Shown piece after piece: positions 46,767 to 55,756 of a stretch of DNA of 64,000 nt (position 1 is the first letter of the stretch; every line of letters begins with the position of its first letter). The notes beneath the pieces were generated by a model that saw nothing but the letters and a program-made list of their open reading frames with translations, made no database searches and was not told the DNA's origin. The DNA is from Streptomyces shenzhenensis (GTDB taxonomy: Bacteria; Actinomycetota; Actinomycetes; Streptomycetales; Streptomycetaceae): positions 124,001 through 188,000 of the forward strand of contig NZ_PENI01000015.1 of the NCBI RefSeq assembly GCF_003688995.1, read 5' to 3'. The translations under genes were made by a program, and so were the position numbers.

Positions 46767-49397
46767 TCACGCGAGGCTCGGCAGCTCCTCCGTCCCCGGC
46801 ACGTGCTGGAACACGTCGTTCCCGCCCGCTCCGCCGAGCAGATACGCCTGTGCCTCGCCCACGTGGAAGTACATCCCGTGCAGCTCCAGCGAACCGTTCG
46901 CCCGTGCCCGCGCCACCGAGTCATGGGCGTGCAGGTGCTCCAACTGCTGGACCACATTGGTCAGGCAGAGCTGCTCCGCCGCGTCCGCGGCCGGCCGCCC
47001 GGCCAGCCGTGCCCAGGGGCGGCTGTCGTCGGCCATCCGCTCCAGACTCGGCTGCCCGTGCCGCAGCCAGCGGCCGAGCGGCGTCTGCCCGTCCCCGGGG
47101 GCGGAGTTGAGGAGGGCTTGCATGGCCCCGCACCCGGAGTGCCCGCACACCGTGATGGACCGCACCTTCAGCACGTCCACCGCGTACTCGATCGCGGCCG
47201 CCACCGAGTCGTCGCCCTTCTCCTCGCCCGGAAGCGGCACCAGGTTGCCGACATTACGGACGACGAAGAGGTCACCGGGACCACTGGAAGTGATCATCGA
47301 CGTGACGAGTCGGGAGTCGGCGCAGGTGAGGAAGAGCTGGGACGGCCGCTGCCCCTCCCGCGCCAGCCGCGCCAGCTCATCCCGCACCAGGGGCGCGGTG
47401 TTGCGCTGGAACGCGCTGATCCCTCGGGCCAGTTCATGCCCACCCAAGCTGTCGGTAGCGTTCGTGCCGGTGCTGGAGCGAGCGTCGGGGTTGGCCCCGG
47501 CCCCGGCCCCAGCCCCGGTCCTGGTGCCGGGGCCGGAGTGGGTGCCTTGGTCCGAGCCCGACGCCGAGCCCGTGCCGGGGCCGAGGGCTGGGCTCGTGCC
47601 GGGGCCGGAGGCGGCGTGGACCGGGCCGGTGCTGGGACCGGAGTCCGAGCCGGTGTCGACGCCGGCGCCGCCTCCGCCACCGACGCCGCCTTGTGCGCCG
47701 GTCTCGCCGTTCGGCAGCCCGGTCCCGTCAGGCGTCCGGTGTCCGGATGCACCGTCGCCCGACGCGCCGCCCCGAAGGCCCTGGCCGCCGGACGGCATGA
47801 CGCACTGGTGGTTGCGCCACGGTGTCCAGGGCCGGCAGTGGCATTCGGCGGAGGCCGTCCGCTCGCTGGTCCGGAGCCCGGTACGGCAGCCGGTCAGCTC
47901 GGTGGTGCCGCCCTGCGCGGTGTGCGAGGTCCGCCAGTCCTGCAGTGACTCGTACGCCGCGTGGTCCATGAACGAACCGTCCAACTCCACGACGGCGTGG
48001 GCGCCTTGGGGTGCGAGATGCAGGGCCCGGCTGAGCCGGGGGACCGCCAGGAACGTCAACTGTCCGCGTACATGTACGTAATGGACTCCCCCTTTCTCTT
48101 CGTGCGTGATACGGGTGCGGGTGAGGCGGTGCATGGCGACGGCGACGGCCACGGCGACCCCGAGCGCCACTCCCTCCAGGACACCCAGGAACACCACGCC
48201 GAGTGTGGTGACGGCGTACACCAGCACTTCTCTGTGGCGGGTCACCGTGCGGATGTGGTGCAGCGACACCATCTGGATGCCGACGGCCATCACCAGGGCG
48301 GCGAGCGAGGCGAGCGGGATGAGGTCCAGGACCGGAACCATCAGCAGCGCGGCGACTACTACGAAAACGCCGTGCAGCATCGTGGAGTTCCGGCTCACGG
48401 CACCGGATTGCACATTCGCCGAACTCCGCACCGCCACGCCCGCGACCGGCAGCCCGCCGAGGGCCCCGGAGGCGATGTTGGCCGCACCCTGTCCGAGCAG
48501 CTCCCGGTCCAGGTCGGAGCGGCCGACGCGGGGCTCGGGCGCGGGCCGGGCGGCGACCATCTTGTCCACGGCGACCGCGCCCAGCAATGACTGCACGCTG
48601 CACACCAGCGTGGTGGTGAAGACGGCGGCGGCCAGGCCGAGCACCGGTCCGTCGGGCAGCCCGGCGAGGGCATGGCTGCCCCAGGACGGCAGGTCGACCT
48701 TGGGCAGGATGAGCCCGGCGAGCGATGCGGTGACGGTGGCCCCGGTGACGGCCACGAGGGCGGCCGGGATCCTGCGCAGCAGCCGGCCGGGCCGGCCGGG
48801 CAGCCGCGGCCAGGCCAGGAGCACGATCAGGGTCAGCGCGCTCATCGACACCGCGGCGGGGTGCAGGCCGATCAACTGGGCGGGCAGCGCGAGGATGTTG
48901 TCGATGACCTCGCTCTGCGGGGTGCCGCCCAGCACGACGTGCAGCTGGGAGATGGCGATGGTGACGCCGATGCCGGCGAGCATGCCGTGCACCACGGCAG
49001 GGCTGACGGCGAGGGCGGTGCGGGCCACCCGCAGGCAGCCCAGGCCCAGTTGGGCGAGGCCGGCGAGGACGGTGATGGCGCAGGTGGTACGCCATCCGTA
49101 GCGGTGGATCAGATCGGCGGTGACGACCGTGAGCCCGGCGGCGGGGCCGCTGACCTGGAGCGGGCTGCCGCCCAGCCGTCCGGCCACGAGTCCGCCGACA
49201 GCGGCGGCGACCAGGCCGGCCTGGAGCGGCGCACCGGTGGCGAGGGCGATGCCGAGAGAGAGGGGGAGGGCGATCAGGAAGACCGCGATCGACGCGGACA
49301 GATCGGCGCCCGCGATGCGGAACCGGCGGTGCGGGGCGGGAGGCGGGCTGTGTGGCTGGGGCAGGTGATGGGGTCGGGTGTGGACGCAGGCTGACAT
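46767..49397 (-). CDS. SulP-family anion transporter fused to beta-carbonic anhydrase
   Basis: The 876-residue protein has a SulP membrane domain (residues about 20-400, e.g. GADLSASIAVFLIALPLSLGI; VAVRSSANVQSGAVSRNSTML) and a STAS-like cytoplasmic segment (HYVHVRGQLTFLAVPRLSRAL). A Gly/Ser/Thr-rich linker of about 120 residues leads to a beta-carbonic anhydrase with zinc ligands in LTCADSRLV and CGHSGCGAM. The fusion suggests bicarbonate uptake coupled to interconversion with CO2. ATG 49397 follows GGAGGAG. It is divergent from the lipoprotein gene. Confidence 0.92.
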   Translation of the reverse strand: MSACVHTRPHHLPQPHSPPPAPHRRFRIAGADLSASIAVFLIALPLSLGIALATGAPLQAGLVAAAVGGLVAGRLGGSPLQVSGPAAGLTVVTADLIHRYGWRTTCAITVLAGLAQLGLGCLRVARTALAVSPAVVHGMLAGIGVTIAISQLHVVLGGTPQSEVIDNILALPAQLIGLHPAAVSMSALTLIVLLAWPRLPGRPGRLLRRIPAALVAVTGATVTASLAGLILPKVDLPSWGSHALAGLPDGPVLGLAAAVFTTTLVCSVQSLLGAVAVDKMVAARPAPEPRVGRSDLDRELLGQGAANIASGALGGLPVAGVAVRSSANVQSGAVSRNSTMLHGVFVVVAALLMVPVLDLIPLASLAALVMAVGIQMVSLHHIRTVTRHREVLVYAVTTLGVVFLGVLEGVALGVAVAVAVAMHRLTRTRITHEEKGGVHYVHVRGQLTFLAVPRLSRALHLAPQGAHAVVELDGSFMDHAAYESLQDWRTSHTAQGGTTELTGCRTGLRTSERTASAECHCRPWTPWRNHQCVMPSGGQGLRGGASGDGASGHRTPDGTGLPNGETGAQGGVGGGGGAGVDTGSDSGPSTGPVHAASGPGTSPALGPGTGSASGSDQGTHSGPGTRTGAGAGAGANPDARSSTGTNATDSLGGHELARGISAFQRNTAPLVRDELARLAREGQRPSQLFLTCADSRLVTSMITSSGPGDLFVVRNVGNLVPLPGEEKGDDSVAAAIEYAVDVLKVRSITVCGHSGCGAMQALLNSAPGDGQTPLGRWLRHGQPSLERMADDSRPWARLAGRPAADAAEQLCLTNVVQQLEHLHAHDSVARARANGSLELHGMYFHVGEAQAYLLGGAGGNDVFQHVPGTEELPSLA

Positions 49398-49568
49398 GCT
49401 TCCCGTCTCCTCCGGGGCAGCGCGGTCGCGGAATGGGGGTTCCCGTAGACGAACGGGGCGGGCGCGGCCGTGGGTCACGGCGTGCAGTGGCGGGATGAAT
49501 CAACACTCAGTAAATGAATCGTAATTCCAAGTAAAGGTCATGCATACATTTTCTACGCAAATGGTGCA

Positions 49569-49594
49569 TGAATTCACCTATTAAGGTGAATTCA
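49569..49594. promoter_or_regulatory. AT-rich divergent promoter region with perfect palindrome
   Basis: The 10-bp arms TGAATTCACC/GGTGAATTCA flank TATTAA. The surrounding 49,498-49,625 is strikingly AT-rich for this genome and separates the SulP fusion (-) from the lipoprotein gene (+). It is a likely operator for one or both. Confidence 0.55.
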
Positions 49595-49729
49595 ATGATT
49601 TATCAGCTTGTCTTATTAATTCCTTCTCGGTCCCATGCGACCTTGACGTCGCTGTCGGCACACCCCGGCACGTCGCCGCAAAACGCCTGATCAGCGTTTG
49701 CCTGAGAGAAGGAAGAAGGTGGGCGGAAC

Positions 49730-50995
49730 ATGGCCGCCAACCAGAGGATCGCCGTGGGCGCCATGGTCGCCGCGGCGTGTGCCGCGTCGCTCGCCGGTTG
49801 CGCGACCGGCTCCAGTGGTTCCAAGGAGGGGGCGCCCGGCCCGGTGAAGGGAGCGCCGGCGCCGAACAGTGTGCTCCGTCTGATCGGCGACGGATCCACC
49901 GCTTATACCGGGGCGCAGCCCCACCTGCCCAAGCCCGAGCGGCTCAAGTCCGGCGAGAAGCCACCGCAGTTCGTGGTGTTCTCCTGGGACGGCGCGGGCG
50001 AGGACAGCCAGAAGCTGTTCTCCCACTTCCGCAAGGTCGCCAAGGCCAACAACGCCACCATGACCTACTTCCTCAGCGGCGTGTACATGCTGCCGGAGGG
50101 CAAGCGTGACCTCTACCATCCCCCGCAGCACTCGCCGGGCCGTTCCGACATCGGCTTCAACGACGAGAAGGGGATCGCCGACACCGTCCAGCAACTGCGT
50201 CTGGCCTGGCTGGAGGGCAACGAGATCGGCACTCACTTCAACGGGCACTTCTGCGGCCCCGACGGCGGGGCCGGCGAGTGGTCGGTGGGGGACTGGAAGA
50301 ACGAGATCGCCCAGGCCAAGAAGTTCGTGAAGAACTGGAAGACGAACAGCGGCCTGACGAACTCCCCGCCGCTGCCCTTCGACTACGACAAGGAGCTGAT
50401 CGGCGCCCGCACTCCCTGCCTGGAGGGTCAGAAGAACTTCATGAAGGCGGCCCGCGAAATGGGCTTCCGTTATGACACCAGCGGCGTCAACAACCAGGTC
50501 TGGCCCAAGAAGAAGGAAGGGCTGTGGGACCTGTCGATGCAGCTCGTGCCGTTCCCCGGACACACCAACGAGCAACTGACCATGGACTACAACTTCATGG
50601 TCAGCCAGTCAGGCACCTCGACCCAGGGTGACCCCGACAAGCACGGCTACTGGGGCGACCAGATGCGGGACGGGCTGCTGAAGGGCTTCTCCCGGGCCTA
50701 CGACGGCAACCGTGCCCCCCTGGTCATCGGCAACCACTTCGAGTCCTGGAACGGCGGTACCTATATGCGGGCCGTCGACGAGGTCGTCGAGCGGGTGTGC
50801 AACAAGCCCGACGTGCGCTGTGTGTCCTTCCGGCAGCTCGCCGACTGGCTGGACGCCCAGGACCCGCAGACTCTGGCGAAGCTGCGCACCCTGGAGGTGG
50901 GCGAGGCGCCCAAGCAGGGCTGGGCCTCCTTCCTCTCGGCCCGCCCGGCCCCGGCCCCGAAGGGGGTGCCCGGGGGGCCGGCGGTCAAGCAGTAG
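49730..50995 (+). CDS. polysaccharide deacetylase-like lipoprotein
   Basis: The 421-residue product has a lipoprotein signal with lipobox LAGC near residue 22. A NodB-like deacetylase fold follows: FVVFSWDGAGEDSQ as the catalytic Asp strand, NEIGTHFNGHFCG as the His-containing metal motif and later LVIGNHFESWNGG. The family acts on cell-wall or surface polysaccharides outside the membrane, but several members lack activity, and the full metal triad needs structural confirmation. Its stop is only 3 bases from the stop of the convergent ATPase gene, with no room for a terminator. Confidence 0.75.
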   Translation: MAANQRIAVGAMVAAACAASLAGCATGSSGSKEGAPGPVKGAPAPNSVLRLIGDGSTAYTGAQPHLPKPERLKSGEKPPQFVVFSWDGAGEDSQKLFSHFRKVAKANNATMTYFLSGVYMLPEGKRDLYHPPQHSPGRSDIGFNDEKGIADTVQQLRLAWLEGNEIGTHFNGHFCGPDGGAGEWSVGDWKNEIAQAKKFVKNWKTNSGLTNSPPLPFDYDKELIGARTPCLEGQKNFMKAAREMGFRYDTSGVNNQVWPKKKEGLWDLSMQLVPFPGHTNEQLTMDYNFMVSQSGTSTQGDPDKHGYWGDQMRDGLLKGFSRAYDGNRAPLVIGNHFESWNGGTYMRAVDEVVERVCNKPDVRCVSFRQLADWLDAQDPQTLAKLRTLEVGEAPKQGWASFLSARPAPAPKGVPGGPAVKQ

Positions 50996-50998
50996 CCG

Positions 50999-51979
50999 TC
51001 AGGCGGGAGCGGCGACACTCTCGCCCAGCACGTACCCGGGGTCGACCTGCGCCGCCAGGTCGGCCCCGGTGCGCTCGTTGCCCCATGCCTCGGCGTTCTT
51101 CAGATGGAAGTGCACCATCTGTCGTGTGTAGCGCTCCCAGTCCCGCATCTCGTACGTCGCGTCGGCGGCGACCCGGAGCTTGCGCAGGGCCCGGCGGTTG
51201 ACGTCCTCCAGGAGTTCGAACCGCGGCGGCCTGCCCTTCTCCATCGCGCGCACCCAGTCCGAGTGCCCGACGGTCACGAGCAGGTCGTCCCCGACCTCCG
51301 CGCGCAGGAAGTCGAGGTCCTCCTGGCCCTGCACCTTGTTGCCCACGACCTGCAGGACGATGCCGAAGTCCCGGGCGTACTCCTTGTACTGGCGGTAGAC
51401 GGAGACCCCCTTCCGGGTCGGCTCGGCGACGAGGAACGTGATGTCGAAGCGGGTGAACATGCCGGAGGCGAAGGAGTCCGAGCCCGCCGTCATGTCGACC
51501 ACGACGTACTCGTCGCGGCCGTCGACGAGGTGGTTGAGGAGCAGCTCCACCGCTCCGGTCTTGGAGTGGTAGCAGGCGACCCCCAGGTCGGCGTCCGTGA
51601 AGGGCCCGGTGACCATCAAACGGACGGCGCCGCCGTCGAGTTCCACCGGTCGAGCGCAGGCGTCGTACACCGGATTCGGCTCCCGCACCCGGACCAGCCG
51701 CGAGCCCTCGCCGGGCGGGGTCGTCTTGATCATCGTCTCGGCGGAGGCGATGCGCGGGTTCGCGCCGCGCAGGTGGTTCTTGATCAGTGGCAGCTGCTCG
51801 CCCATCGCGGGCAGCGCGGCCGCTTCCGCCTCGCCGAGGCCGAGGGCCGCGCCGAGGTGCTGGTTGATGTCGGCGTCGATGGCGAGGACCGGCGCGCCCG
51901 TGGCCACGAGATGGCGGACGAAGAGGGAGGAGAGCGTGGTCTTGCCGCTGCCGCCCTTCCCGACGAAAGCAATTTTCAT
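50999..51979 (-). CDS. CooC/MinD-like P-loop ATPase
   Basis: The 326-residue product starts MKIAFVGKGGSGKTTLSSLF, a deviant Walker A motif of the SIMIBI class. It continues with switch features VLAIDADINQHLG and VVVDMTAGSDSFASGMF. CooC-type proteins load metal into CO dehydrogenase; related proteins have other maturation or partition roles. No CODH gene is visible here, so the partner is unknown. The start is chosen at ATG 51979; a GTG two codons upstream is possible. Confidence 0.8.
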   Translation of the reverse strand: MKIAFVGKGGSGKTTLSSLFVRHLVATGAPVLAIDADINQHLGAALGLGEAEAAALPAMGEQLPLIKNHLRGANPRIASAETMIKTTPPGEGSRLVRVREPNPVYDACARPVELDGGAVRLMVTGPFTDADLGVACYHSKTGAVELLLNHLVDGRDEYVVVDMTAGSDSFASGMFTRFDITFLVAEPTRKGVSVYRQYKEYARDFGIVLQVVGNKVQGQEDLDFLRAEVGDDLLVTVGHSDWVRAMEKGRPPRFELLEDVNRRALRKLRVAADATYEMRDWERYTRQMVHFHLKNAEAWGNERTGADLAAQVDPGYVLGESVAAPA

Positions 51980-52066
51980 GTTCACGAAGCGTAGTCGGGC
52001 GATAGCTGTCCGTGGCGATCTGTGAGAAGAAGACCACTCCTTCGTGGGGCGGGCGCGCGGGGTGCG

Positions 52067-52080
52067 TAGTGTCGTACTCA
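52067..52080 (+). promoter_or_regulatory. candidate leaderless promoter
   Basis: TAGTGT at 52067-52072 stands 7 bases before ATG 52080, the spacing expected when transcription starts at the start codon itself. No Shine-Dalgarno is present. The -35 is weak. Confidence 0.5.
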
Positions 52081-52904
52081 TGAGTACGACAGGCGCGACC
52101 ACCGATCCGCTCGCGGCCCTGGGTTCGCTGCCCGGTGTGGCCGAGTCCGTGGAGTCCGTGCGCAAGGCCGTGGACCGGGTCTACGGGCACCGGATCATGC
52201 GGCGCCGCAGCAACGAGATCACCTCGGAGGCGGCACTGCGCGGCGCGCGGGGCTCCGCGGCGCTGTCCGGTGCGGACTGGGCCCTGGAGGAGGTGCGGCG
52301 GCGCACCGACTTCGGTGCCGATGACGACGCGCGCGTGCTCGGCGCCGCCCTCAGGCTGACCGCGGAGGCAGGCCAACTGCTGTCCGTCTGGCGGCAGTCG
52401 CCCCTGCGGGTGCTGGCCCGGCTGCACCTGGTGGCCGCCGCGAGCGGCACGGACGCGGTGGGCCGGCCGCGCCAGAGCGGCGAGCCGGTCGAGGAGCCGC
52501 TGATCGAGCTGCCGCTGCCCGGCGCGGACGAGGTGTCCGGCCGGCTGGAAGGGCTCGCGGAGCTGATCCTCGCGGGGAGCGCCGCGCCCGCCCTGGTGAC
52601 GGCGGCCGTCGTGCACGGCGAGCTGCTCGCGCTGCGCCCCTTCGCCTCCCACAACGGCCTCGTCGCGCGCGCGGCCGGGCGGATCGTCCTGGTCGGCAGC
52701 GGCCTGGACCCCAAGTCGGTCTGCCCCGCCGAGGTGGGGCATGCGGAATTGGGACGCGCGGCCTATCTGGCGGCCCTCGGCGGCTATGTCTCGGGCACCC
52801 CGGAGGGCATGGCCGCCTGGATCGCCCACTGCGGCAGGGCGATCGAGCTGGGGGTGCGCGAGTCGACGGCGGTGTGTGAGGCGCTGCAGCGTGGCGCGGC
52901 CTGA
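52080..52904 (+). CDS. degenerate Fic-like family protein
   Basis: The 274-residue protein is conserved at this locus in Streptomyces, often called 'oxidoreductase'. The segment VVHGELLALRPFASHNGLVAR resembles a Fic core helix HxFx(D/E)(G/A)N(G/K)R, with LRPF and a shifted N-G pair. The canonical His and final Arg are not in register, so AMPylation activity is doubtful. Surrounding helices (ALRLTAEAGQLLSVWRQSPLR) fit the Fic fold. It begins with a probable leaderless start and ends at a strong hairpin. Confidence 0.65.
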   Translation: MSTTGATTDPLAALGSLPGVAESVESVRKAVDRVYGHRIMRRRSNEITSEAALRGARGSAALSGADWALEEVRRRTDFGADDDARVLGAALRLTAEAGQLLSVWRQSPLRVLARLHLVAAASGTDAVGRPRQSGEPVEEPLIELPLPGADEVSGRLEGLAELILAGSAAPALVTAAVVHGELLALRPFASHNGLVARAAGRIVLVGSGLDPKSVCPAEVGHAELGRAAYLAALGGYVSGTPEGMAAWIAHCGRAIELGVRESTAVCEALQRGAA

Positions 52905-52914
52905 GAGCAGGGCT

Positions 52915-52942
52915 GCGGCGGTACGAGGGCTCGTACCGCCGC
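52915..52942 (+). terminator. terminator hairpin of the Fic-like gene
   Basis: A perfect 13-bp inverted repeat (GCGGCGGTACGAG with its complement) encloses just two G bases, 10 bases after the stop. It is very stable. Confidence 0.8.
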
Positions 52943-53236
52943 TGGCATGCTCACCGGGTTACCAGGCGTCCTCGATGTATTGCCCATCAGGCCGGGAACT
53001 TCGCCCGTCACCTGGTGTGGCTGGCCCGTATTCGACGGGTCGACGTCGCGTGGGTGCTCGGTGTCCATGCTCGGTCCGTGGGGCCGAATGCGTCTGAAAA
53101 GGTGATCCTCTCGGATGTCCTTTGGTCTCGCGGGCCTTGAATCCTTTGTACTGCAAGCCCGGAGCAAGCGGAACCCTCGGGTAAAGTTCTTTACTTTTAG
53201 GTTCAAATGCCTATCAACCGGGCGGTGGTGCGCGGA
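52943..53236. other. intergenic region between convergent genes
   Basis: After the hairpin I see no gene or RNA feature with support. A less GC-rich stretch occurs near 53,175-53,215, close to the stop of the HAD gene. Confidence 0.45.
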
Positions 53237-54070
53237 TCAGGCGACGGAGCTGCGCCGCCGGGACGCGTACCAGACCAGGCCTGCGGTGGCGGCCGCCGCG
53301 CCTATCGCGGCGGCCGCCACCAGGACCGGACGCGGCGGTGCCGACAGCGAGGGCAGCCGCTGCTTGAGCCGGACCGGTCGGTGGAAGTCCAGAATCGGCC
53401 ACCCGCGCGCGAGTGCCTCGCGGCGCAGCGCCCGGTCCGGGTTCACGGCGTGCGGATGCCCGACGGCCCGGAGCATCGGCAGGTCGGTCGCCGAGTCGCT
53501 GTAGGCGTAGCAGCGGTCGAGGTCGTACCCCTCGGACTCGGCCAGTTCCTTGACCGCTTCGGCCTTGGTGGGGCCGTACGCGTAGTACTCCACCTCACCG
53601 GTGAAGCAGCCGTCGTCGCCCACGACCATGCGGGTGGCCACCACCCGGTCGGCGCCGAGCAGTTCGCCGATCGGCTCGACCACCTCAGCGCCCGACGTGG
53701 ACACGATCACGACGTCACGCCCGGCCGTGTGATGCTCCTCGATGAGGGAGGCGGCTTCGTCGTAGATGATCGGGTCGATCAGGTCGTGCAGGGTCTCGGC
53801 GACGATCTCTTTGACCTGCTGGACGTTCCAGCCGCGGCACAGGGTGGACAGGTACTCGCGCATGCGCTCCATCTGGTCGTGGTCCATGCCACCGACCAGG
53901 AAGACGAACTGCGCGTACGCGGTACGCAGCGCGGCCCTGCGGTTGATCAGTCCGCCTTGGTAGAACGACTTGCTGAAGGTGAGCGTGCTCGACTTCGCAA
54001 TGACCGTCTTGTCCAGGTCAAAGAAGGCCGCTGTGCGGGGCAAGGAGTGGTTTTCCACGCCCCTGAGCAT
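53237..54070 (-). CDS. HAD-IB family phosphatase, morphological-differentiation-associated type
   Basis: The 277-residue product has the HAD motifs: AAFFDLDKTVIAKSS (motif I, nucleophile Asp), VIVSTSGAEV (motif II), KAEAVKELAE with Lys and AYSDSATDLPML (motif III). A C-terminal membrane helix (PVLVAAAAIGAAAATAGLVWY) is followed by RRR. It corresponds to the Streptomyces HAD protein upstream of the tad operon and to mycobacterial Rv3661. Likely a membrane-anchored phosphatase of unknown substrate; the link with tad genes and the 6C RNA is conserved. Confidence 0.85.
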   Translation of the reverse strand: MLRGVENHSLPRTAAFFDLDKTVIAKSSTLTFSKSFYQGGLINRRAALRTAYAQFVFLVGGMDHDQMERMREYLSTLCRGWNVQQVKEIVAETLHDLIDPIIYDEAASLIEEHHTAGRDVVIVSTSGAEVVEPIGELLGADRVVATRMVVGDDGCFTGEVEYYAYGPTKAEAVKELAESEGYDLDRCYAYSDSATDLPMLRAVGHPHAVNPDRALRREALARGWPILDFHRPVRLKQRLPSLSAPPRPVLVAAAAIGAAAATAGLVWYASRRRSSVA

Positions 54071-54149
54071 AGGCGCCCACCATTCGGCGTAAGGTGGGGC
54101 GTGTGGGTTTGCCTGAGAGGGCTCTCGGGTACACCATGGAAGTCACGGA

Positions 54150-54241
54150 TCGTTCGCGACCGTGCTAACCCGGTCCGGCTCCTCCCCCCCCGAGTCGGCC
54201 GTGGGGACGACCCCCGCTCTCCCCCCCGGCGGGGGTCGTCG
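54150..54241 (+). ncRNA. 6C small RNA
   Basis: Two adjacent hairpins each expose a run of at least six C in the loop. One is CCGGCTC/GAGTCGG around CTCCCCCCCC (about 54,174-54,198). The second is a perfect 12-bp stem GACGACCCCCGC (54,207-54,218) / GCGGGGGTCGTC (54,230-54,241), which also serves as terminator. C-rich loops on + and the position between the HAD gene and TadZ match the 6C RNA of actinobacteria, found in mycobacteria between the Rv3660c and Rv3661 homologues. The 5' end is uncertain; TAAGGT at 54090 could be its -10, which would lengthen it. Confidence 0.85.
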
Positions 54242-54245
54242 CATG

Positions 54246-54652
54246 TCCGGATGGGTTTTCCGCTTCTCCGGGCGGTCTCGGGGCCATGGCGGGGCGGCGT
54301 GAGCCGCCCTTTTTGTATGCCTGCGATCTGTTACTGAGGGTAGTCGCGAGAGTGCGCTGCGGCAGTCGTACGGCCACTCGTACGCGGCTCACCGGTATGG
54401 GTGACGGCGATATTCACAACTGCCGAGTTGTCCACAGTTTTCGACCAAGATCCACATGATTTCCGGGATCGCTGCACCGTGATTCCCACGCGCTCCGCTC
54501 GCCGCGAGTTCACGGCCGGTTCCGTTTGTCGGCGCGCGTTTGGCCGGTTCGTATCGGCCGTTCATATGAAGGCCGGACGCCGGTTCTTCACACGTTCGGG
54601 AATCGCATGGCCGCGTCATGCCGCGCGGAGATGCAGCGAAGGGGGAGCACAC
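54246..54652. promoter_or_regulatory. upstream region of the tad operon
   Basis: No gene is seen. TTGTCCACA at 54,428-54,436 is a perfect match to the Streptomyces DnaA-box consensus, with a weaker AGATCCACA 12 bases after it. A single box may be fortuitous. The operon promoter is expected here. Confidence 0.4.
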
Positions 54653-55756
54653 ATGGCCGGAACCGTCACCCAAGACCCACCGCCCGCCGTCGGAGGCAGC
54701 CCGGGGCGGCCGCTGATCGTCACCGAGGACGCCGAACTCCTCGACGACCTGCTGCGCCTGTGCGCGGCGGCTGGCGCGACACCCGAGGTCCACCACGGGG
54801 TGCCCGAGCGCAGAGGGAGCTGGGAGGCCGCGCCGCTGGTCCTCGTCGGTGATGACGCCGCGCGGCGCGTGCGCGGGGCCGCGCGCCGGCGCGGAGTGGT
54901 ACTGGTCGGCCGGGACCAGGACGACTCGGGGGTCTGGAAGCGGGCCGTCCAGATCGGCGCCGACCACGTCCTGATGCTCCCCGACGGCGAGCAGTGGCTG
55001 GTCGACCGCATCGCCGACGTCGCCGAGGGCGTCGGACGGCCCGCGGTCACCGTCGGCGTCATCGGAGGCCGCGGAGGTGCCGGAGCCTCCACGCTCGCGT
55101 GCGCACTCGCCGTCACCTCCGCGCGTGAGGGACTGCGCACCCTGCTCGTGGACGCGGATCCGCTGGGCGGCGGACTCGACGTACTCCTCGGTGGTGAGAC
55201 GGCCGAAGGGCTGCGCTGGCCGGCCTTCGCCGCCTCGCGCGGCCGGGTCGGCGGCGGCGCCCTGGAGGAGTCCCTGCCACGGCTGCACTCCCTGCGGGTG
55301 CTCAGCTGGGACCGCGGCGACTGCGTCGCCGTGCCGCCGCAGGCCGTGCGGGCGGTGCTCGCCGCCGCCCGGCGGCGCGGCGGCACGGTCGTCGTCGATC
55401 TGCCCAGGCGGCTGGACGACGGGGTCGCCGAGGTCCTCGCCCAGCTCGACCTCGCGCTCCTCGTCGTCCCCGCCGAACTGCGCGCCGTCGCGGCGGCCGG
55501 ACGGGTGGCCTCCGCCGTCGGCATGGTCCTGCGCGACCTGAGGGTCGCGGTGCGCGGGCCGTACTCGCCCGGATTGGACGACCGCGAGGTGGCCCGCCTG
55601 CTCGGCCTTCCCCTGGCCGGCGAAGTGCCCGTCGAGTCGGGTCTGCTGCGCCCGCACCACAGCGGGAAACCGCCCGGTGCGGCCGGCCGGGGACCGCTGG
55701 CCCGGTTCTGCAAGGACTTCTGGGAGCGCACGCTGGTCGAGGCGGGTGGCACATGA
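54653..55756 (+). CDS. TadZ/CpaE-like 'septum site-determining' ATPase
   Basis: The 367-residue product has an atypical receiver-like N-terminal domain (PLIVTEDAELLDDLLRLCAAA) and a MinD/ParA-type ATPase with deviant P-loop VIGGRGGAGASTLACALA near 145 and TLLVDADPLGGGLDVLLGG. It would position the Tad secretion machine in the cell, as CpaE/TadZ do. It is the first gene of the operon and its stop overlaps the tadA start (ATGA). It corresponds to mycobacterial Rv3660c. ATG 54653 follows AAGGGGGAGC. Confidence 0.88.
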   Translation: MAGTVTQDPPPAVGGSPGRPLIVTEDAELLDDLLRLCAAAGATPEVHHGVPERRGSWEAAPLVLVGDDAARRVRGAARRRGVVLVGRDQDDSGVWKRAVQIGADHVLMLPDGEQWLVDRIADVAEGVGRPAVTVGVIGGRGGAGASTLACALAVTSAREGLRTLLVDADPLGGGLDVLLGGETAEGLRWPAFAASRGRVGGGALEESLPRLHSLRVLSWDRGDCVAVPPQAVRAVLAAARRRGGTVVVDLPRRLDDGVAEVLAQLDLALLVVPAELRAVAAAGRVASAVGMVLRDLRVAVRGPYSPGLDDREVARLLGLPLAGEVPVESGLLRPHHSGKPPGAAGRGPLARFCKDFWERTLVEAGGT

